Under the pieces are notes generated by a model. It was given only the letters and a program-made list of their open reading frames with translations, was not told the DNA's origin and did not search any database. A DNA stretch of 64,000 nucleotides. It comes from Microbacterium album (lineage in GTDB: Bacteria > Actinomycetota > Actinomycetes > Actinomycetales > Microbacteriaceae). The position numbers and the translations under genes are program-made. Below, in pieces: positions 61,466 through 64,000 of the stretch. Numbering within the stretch: position 1 is the stretch's first letter; each line of letters starts with the position of its first letter. The DNA lies in assembly GCF_014643695.1 (NCBI RefSeq), contig NZ_BMJY01000011.1, positions 1 through 64,000 of the forward strand, written 5' to 3'.

Positions 61466-62425
61466 TCAGGCCGCGTCGCGCACGCGGTCCGCGGTCTCCC
61501 TGATGGCTTCGGCCGACGCGTGCAGCAGCGCGTGCTCCTCGTCCGAGAAGCGGGTCTCCCGGATGGGGAAGGCGCCCGACGATCCGACGATGGACGGCAC
61601 CGACAGGGCCACCTCCGGCAGCCCGCGGAAGTCGGACAGCACGGTCGAGACGGGAAGCACGGCCCGCTCATCGCGCAGCACCGCCTCGACGATGCGCGTC
61701 GCCGAGAGCCCGATCGCGTAGTTCGTCGCGCCCTTTCCCGCGATGATCCGGTACGCCGCCGTGCGGACGTCCTGCGCGATCTCGTCGAGCTCATCCGGAG
61801 TGAACGGGTCGCGGTCGAGCGGATCCCATTCGAGCAGCGGCACGGGGCCGATCGTCGCCGACGACCACAGCGGGAACTCCGTGTCGCCGTGCTCGCCGAC
61901 GATGTGCGCGTGGACGGAGGACGCCGCCACCCCGGCGCGCTCGGCGAGGCGCCACCGCAGGCGGGAGGTGTCGAGCACGGTGCCGGAGGCGAAGAGGCGC
62001 TCGGCGGGCAGTCCGGTCTGCTGCTGCGCGAGGAGGGTGAGCACGTCGCACGGGTTCGTGACGATGACGAAGACGGCGCCCGGCGACGCCTCCACGAGCC
62101 GGGGCATCATCGTGCGGAAGATGCGCGCGTTCGTGTCGATCAGCTCGAGACGCGTCTGCCCGGGCCGCTGGGGGGCGCCGGCGGTCACGACCACGACGTG
62201 CGAGTCCGCGGTCGCGTCGACGTCCGCGGATCCCGTCACGGTGCTGGAGCCGGTGAACAGGGAGCCGTGCGCGAGATCCAGCGCCTCCGCCTCGACGCGC
62301 GCGGCGTCGATGTCGTGGAGCACGACGTGCCGCGCGGCGCCCCGGATGAGCGACGCGTACGCGGTCGCGGCGCCGACCGCGCCCGCACCCACGATCGTGA
62401 GCTTCGCGTTCTCGATGACCGCCAT
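61466..62425 (-). CDS. ldh: L-lactate dehydrogenase
   Basis: A 319-residue NAD-dependent L-lactate dehydrogenase. The nucleotide site is TIVGAGAVGAATAY, and the specificity loop is GAPQRPGQTRLELI with Gln as in lactate (not malate) enzymes. VTNPCDVLTLLAQQQTGLP, LDTSRLRWRLAE and the catalytic His in HIVGEHGDTEFPLW are intact. It reduces pyruvate during oxygen limitation or oxidises lactate. GAAGGGACC is upstream of ATG 62425. Confidence 0.93.
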   Translation of the reverse strand: MAVIENAKLTIVGAGAVGAATAYASLIRGAARHVVLHDIDAARVEAEALDLAHGSLFTGSSTVTGSADVDATADSHVVVVTAGAPQRPGQTRLELIDTNARIFRTMMPRLVEASPGAVFVIVTNPCDVLTLLAQQQTGLPAERLFASGTVLDTSRLRWRLAERAGVAASSVHAHIVGEHGDTEFPLWSSATIGPVPLLEWDPLDRDPFTPDELDEIAQDVRTAAYRIIAGKGATNYAIGLSATRIVEAVLRDERAVLPVSTVLSDFRGLPEVALSVPSIVGSSGAFPIRETRFSDEEHALLHASAEAIRETADRVRDAA

Positions 62426-62571
62426 CGCGCTGGTCCCTTCGCTGGCACTGCGTCCCCGTCGGCCCGGGCGCGTCGCGCCGGGAAGACAGATCGACGCGGC
62501 CAGTCTGTCAGCGCGGTCGCGTCAGCGGGAGGGGGTGGGGCGTTCCCGTCGTGCCCGTCGCCCCCGCGGGG

Positions 62572-63633
62572 CTACGCGACGCGGGTGCCCTGCGGCAGCC
62601 GTCCTGCGGGCGTCCGGTTCCGGGACCACGCCCATGCCAGGGCGCCCGCGGCGAGGAGCACGTGGCTGCCGAGCCCGACGAACCAGCTCGGGGTCGTCGA
62701 CGCGATGACCTCTTCGCCGGTCGCCCACGAGGGCCCCGACGACGGTACGAAGCCCTGGGGTGTGGGTACGCACCCGTCGTCCACGGGGTTCAGGTCGGGG
62801 GTGCGCTGGGCGTGGCGGGCACCGAGCTTGATCTGCCCGAACAGGTCGACCGGGTTGCCGTGACGGTCGAAGGTGGTGGGCGTGGCGTCCGCGAGGATGA
62901 CGTAGGGATTCGCCGCCAGGAACCCCCACACCAGGTCGAACCGGGGCGTCTCATAGGTGTAGGTCTGCCACTCCGAGCACTCGTACTCCTGGCCGGCGAC
63001 GCCGTACTCGATGTAGCGGCTCGTGCTCACGACCTCGCTGCGGACGGCCGCGCCGCCGAGCCCGAACGCGATGAGCGTCCCGATGCTGAGGGCCGCGACC
63101 GTCAGGTAGGTCACGGCGACCGAGAACAGCGGTCGCGCGAGCACGCCCGACAGGCCCACGCCGATGGCGGCGACCACGCCGACCTCGGCCATGAGCACGA
63201 GCAGAGACACCGCCACCACGCCCGGATCGCTGTTGCCCGCCACGGTCGCGATCAGGATGAACGGCACGGCCGCCGCGAGGAACGCCAGGCCCGTGACCCA
63301 CGCCGCGAGGAACTTGCCGAGCACGATCTGCCCGGTCGTCGCGAGCGTCACCTGCACGGGAGCGAGGGTCGCGGCGTCCCGGTCGCCGTTGATCGCGTTG
63401 CCGCTGAGCGCAGGGGAGACGAGTGTGGCCAGCAGGAGCACGAAGAAGATCACGATCGAGTAGACGAACCCGCCGACGGCCTCCCAGGTGCCCGACACCA
63501 GGAAAGCCAGGACCGTGACGATCAGCAGCAGCAGGGCGAACACGCCGAGCAGGACGTACCACGCCACGCTCCGCACGCGCTGGCGCAGCTCGAGCGCGAC
63601 GATCGTGCCGAGGCCGGTCAGATAGGTGTTCAC
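62572..63633 (-). CDS. ABC-2 type transporter permease
   Basis: A 353-residue membrane protein of the ABC-2 exporter class. A first helix (SVAWYVLLGVFALLLLIVTV) is at about 24-45; further helices lie near 60-80, 110-140, 145-170 and 180-200. A large extracytoplasmic loop follows with Cys and Tyr residues (YECSEWQTYTYETPRF), and a last helix (LGSHVLLAAGALAWAW) is near the C-terminus. The loop contains VSPALSGNAINGDRDAATLA nearer the N-terminus, common in such permeases. The substrate is unknown. Its start overlaps the stop of the ATPase gene by four bases. Confidence 0.85.
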   Translation of the reverse strand: MNTYLTGLGTIVALELRQRVRSVAWYVLLGVFALLLLIVTVLAFLVSGTWEAVGGFVYSIVIFFVLLLATLVSPALSGNAINGDRDAATLAPVQVTLATTGQIVLGKFLAAWVTGLAFLAAAVPFILIATVAGNSDPGVVAVSLLVLMAEVGVVAAIGVGLSGVLARPLFSVAVTYLTVAALSIGTLIAFGLGGAAVRSEVVSTSRYIEYGVAGQEYECSEWQTYTYETPRFDLVWGFLAANPYVILADATPTTFDRHGNPVDLFGQIKLGARHAQRTPDLNPVDDGCVPTPQGFVPSSGPSWATGEEVIASTTPSWFVGLGSHVLLAAGALAWAWSRNRTPAGRLPQGTRVA

Positions 63634-64000
63634 GACGCGCGGCCCTCCGGTGTGCCCAGACCCAGGAACGTCTGCTCGAGTCGCCCGGCGACCGGGGCGA
63701 ACTCGGTGATGCGCAGCTCAGCCGCGACGAGCGCAGCGAGACCGGCGGCGGCCGCTTCGTCGGACGCGAACGGCACGATGAGGTCGCCGCGGTCGCGGCG
63801 CAAGGCCGAGACGTCCACACCGACGCCGACGAGCGCCGTGACCAGCTCCGGAGAGGCGGCCGGCTCGGCCTGCGCGGCGAGGAAGCGGATGCGCCAGTCG
63901 CGCGTCCCCGCGCCTGCCCGCGCCACGTGCTCCTCAGGCACCGTCGCACCGCGCAGCATGAAGACGGCGCCGTCGGCGATCTCCTCGAGTTCGGACAGCA
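63630..64000 (-). CDS. ABC transporter ATPase, C-terminal part (cut by window edge)
   Basis: The last 122 codons of an ABC ATPase. The visible part begins in-frame with LSELEEIADGAVFMLRGATV, the stretch after the H-loop where exporters have 'S-x-H-x-L-x-E-L/A-x-x-x-A-D-x-V'. A small alpha/beta C-terminal domain follows (DWRIRFLAAQAEPAASPELV), ending EFAPVAGRLEQTFLGLGTPE. It pairs with the ABC-2 permease gene it overlaps. The nucleotide-binding motifs lie outside the window. Confidence 0.85.
   Translation of the reverse strand, partial: LSELEEIADGAVFMLRGATVPEEHVARAGAGTRDWRIRFLAAQAEPAASPELVTALVGVGVDVSALRRDRGDLIVPFASDEAAAAGLAALVAAELRITEFAPVAGRLEQTFLGLGTPEGRAS

Overview
The window is very GC-rich with strong G/C third-codon bias, dense gene packing and many ATGA overlaps. 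It looks like the chromosome of a Gram-positive actinobacterium, most likely family Microbacteriaceae (Microbacterium-like). Supporting this are an actinobacterial ClpC, a single-chain PutA, an NAGS-type acetyltransferase, a short protein of the DUF7882 kind, and many genes whose -10 box TAnnnT lies only 6-9 nt before the start codon (leaderless transcripts). No rRNA, tRNA, CRISPR array, insertion sequence or prophage was seen. No gap between genes exceeds about 300 bases. The assignment is by reading alone; no database search was made.

Layout. 0.2-12 kb is mostly housekeeping: an AI-2E family permease, a flavin oxidoreductase coupled to a GH13 trehalose-synthase-like enzyme, a Tat-exported PhoX-type phosphatase, a ribbon-helix-helix/PIN toxin-antitoxin pair beside a possible gene remnant, phosphoglucomutase, a malate/lactate dehydrogenase-like protein preceded by an unannotated 25-codon leader ORF, and prephenate dehydratase. 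11.4-13 kb holds a PPOX flavoprotein with a VanB-type reductase, followed by an AlbA_2/HATPase regulator (13.1-14.8 kb).

15-51 kb is a regulator-rich catabolic block. (a) A sarcosine/N-methyl-amino-acid oxidase and a cupin diverge from a protein made of two IclR modules. (b) An ornithine-cyclodeaminase-like gene and a YtcJ amidohydrolase diverge from an Lrp/AsnC regulator. (c) A PucR regulator diverges from a six-gene operon DUF917 - HyuA - dipeptide-type ABC importer whose second permease is fused to its ATPase. (d) An MHS-type transporter diverges from a GAF-PucR regulator, which is followed by degradative HMG-CoA reductase and HMG-CoA lyase, that is, mevalonate catabolism. (e) Two class III CoA-transferases, two hot-dog hydratases, a CitE-type lyase and an IclR regulator together could activate, hydrate and cleave branched C5/C6 dicarboxylates. 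(f) PaiB, an alpha/beta hydrolase, an M20 amidohydrolase with an odd tail, a second YtcJ amidohydrolase, and PutA with a divergent LysR regulator.

52-64 kb returns to core functions: an LLM monooxygenase, a DUF2975-XRE pair behind an AT-rich operator array, ClpC, acetyltransferase, manganese catalase, an SseB-like protein, RadA, L-lactate dehydrogenase and an ABC-2 exporter cut by the window edge. Two related palindromic intergenic elements (51.9 and 56.8 kb) are the clearest sequence structure not explained by genes.

The best candidates for something undescribed are the combined mevalonate/dicarboxyl-CoA island (31-43 kb), the DUF917-HyuA-importer operon with its fused transporter subunit, the tandem IclR regulator, and the GTTSACTAGC palindromic repeat family.
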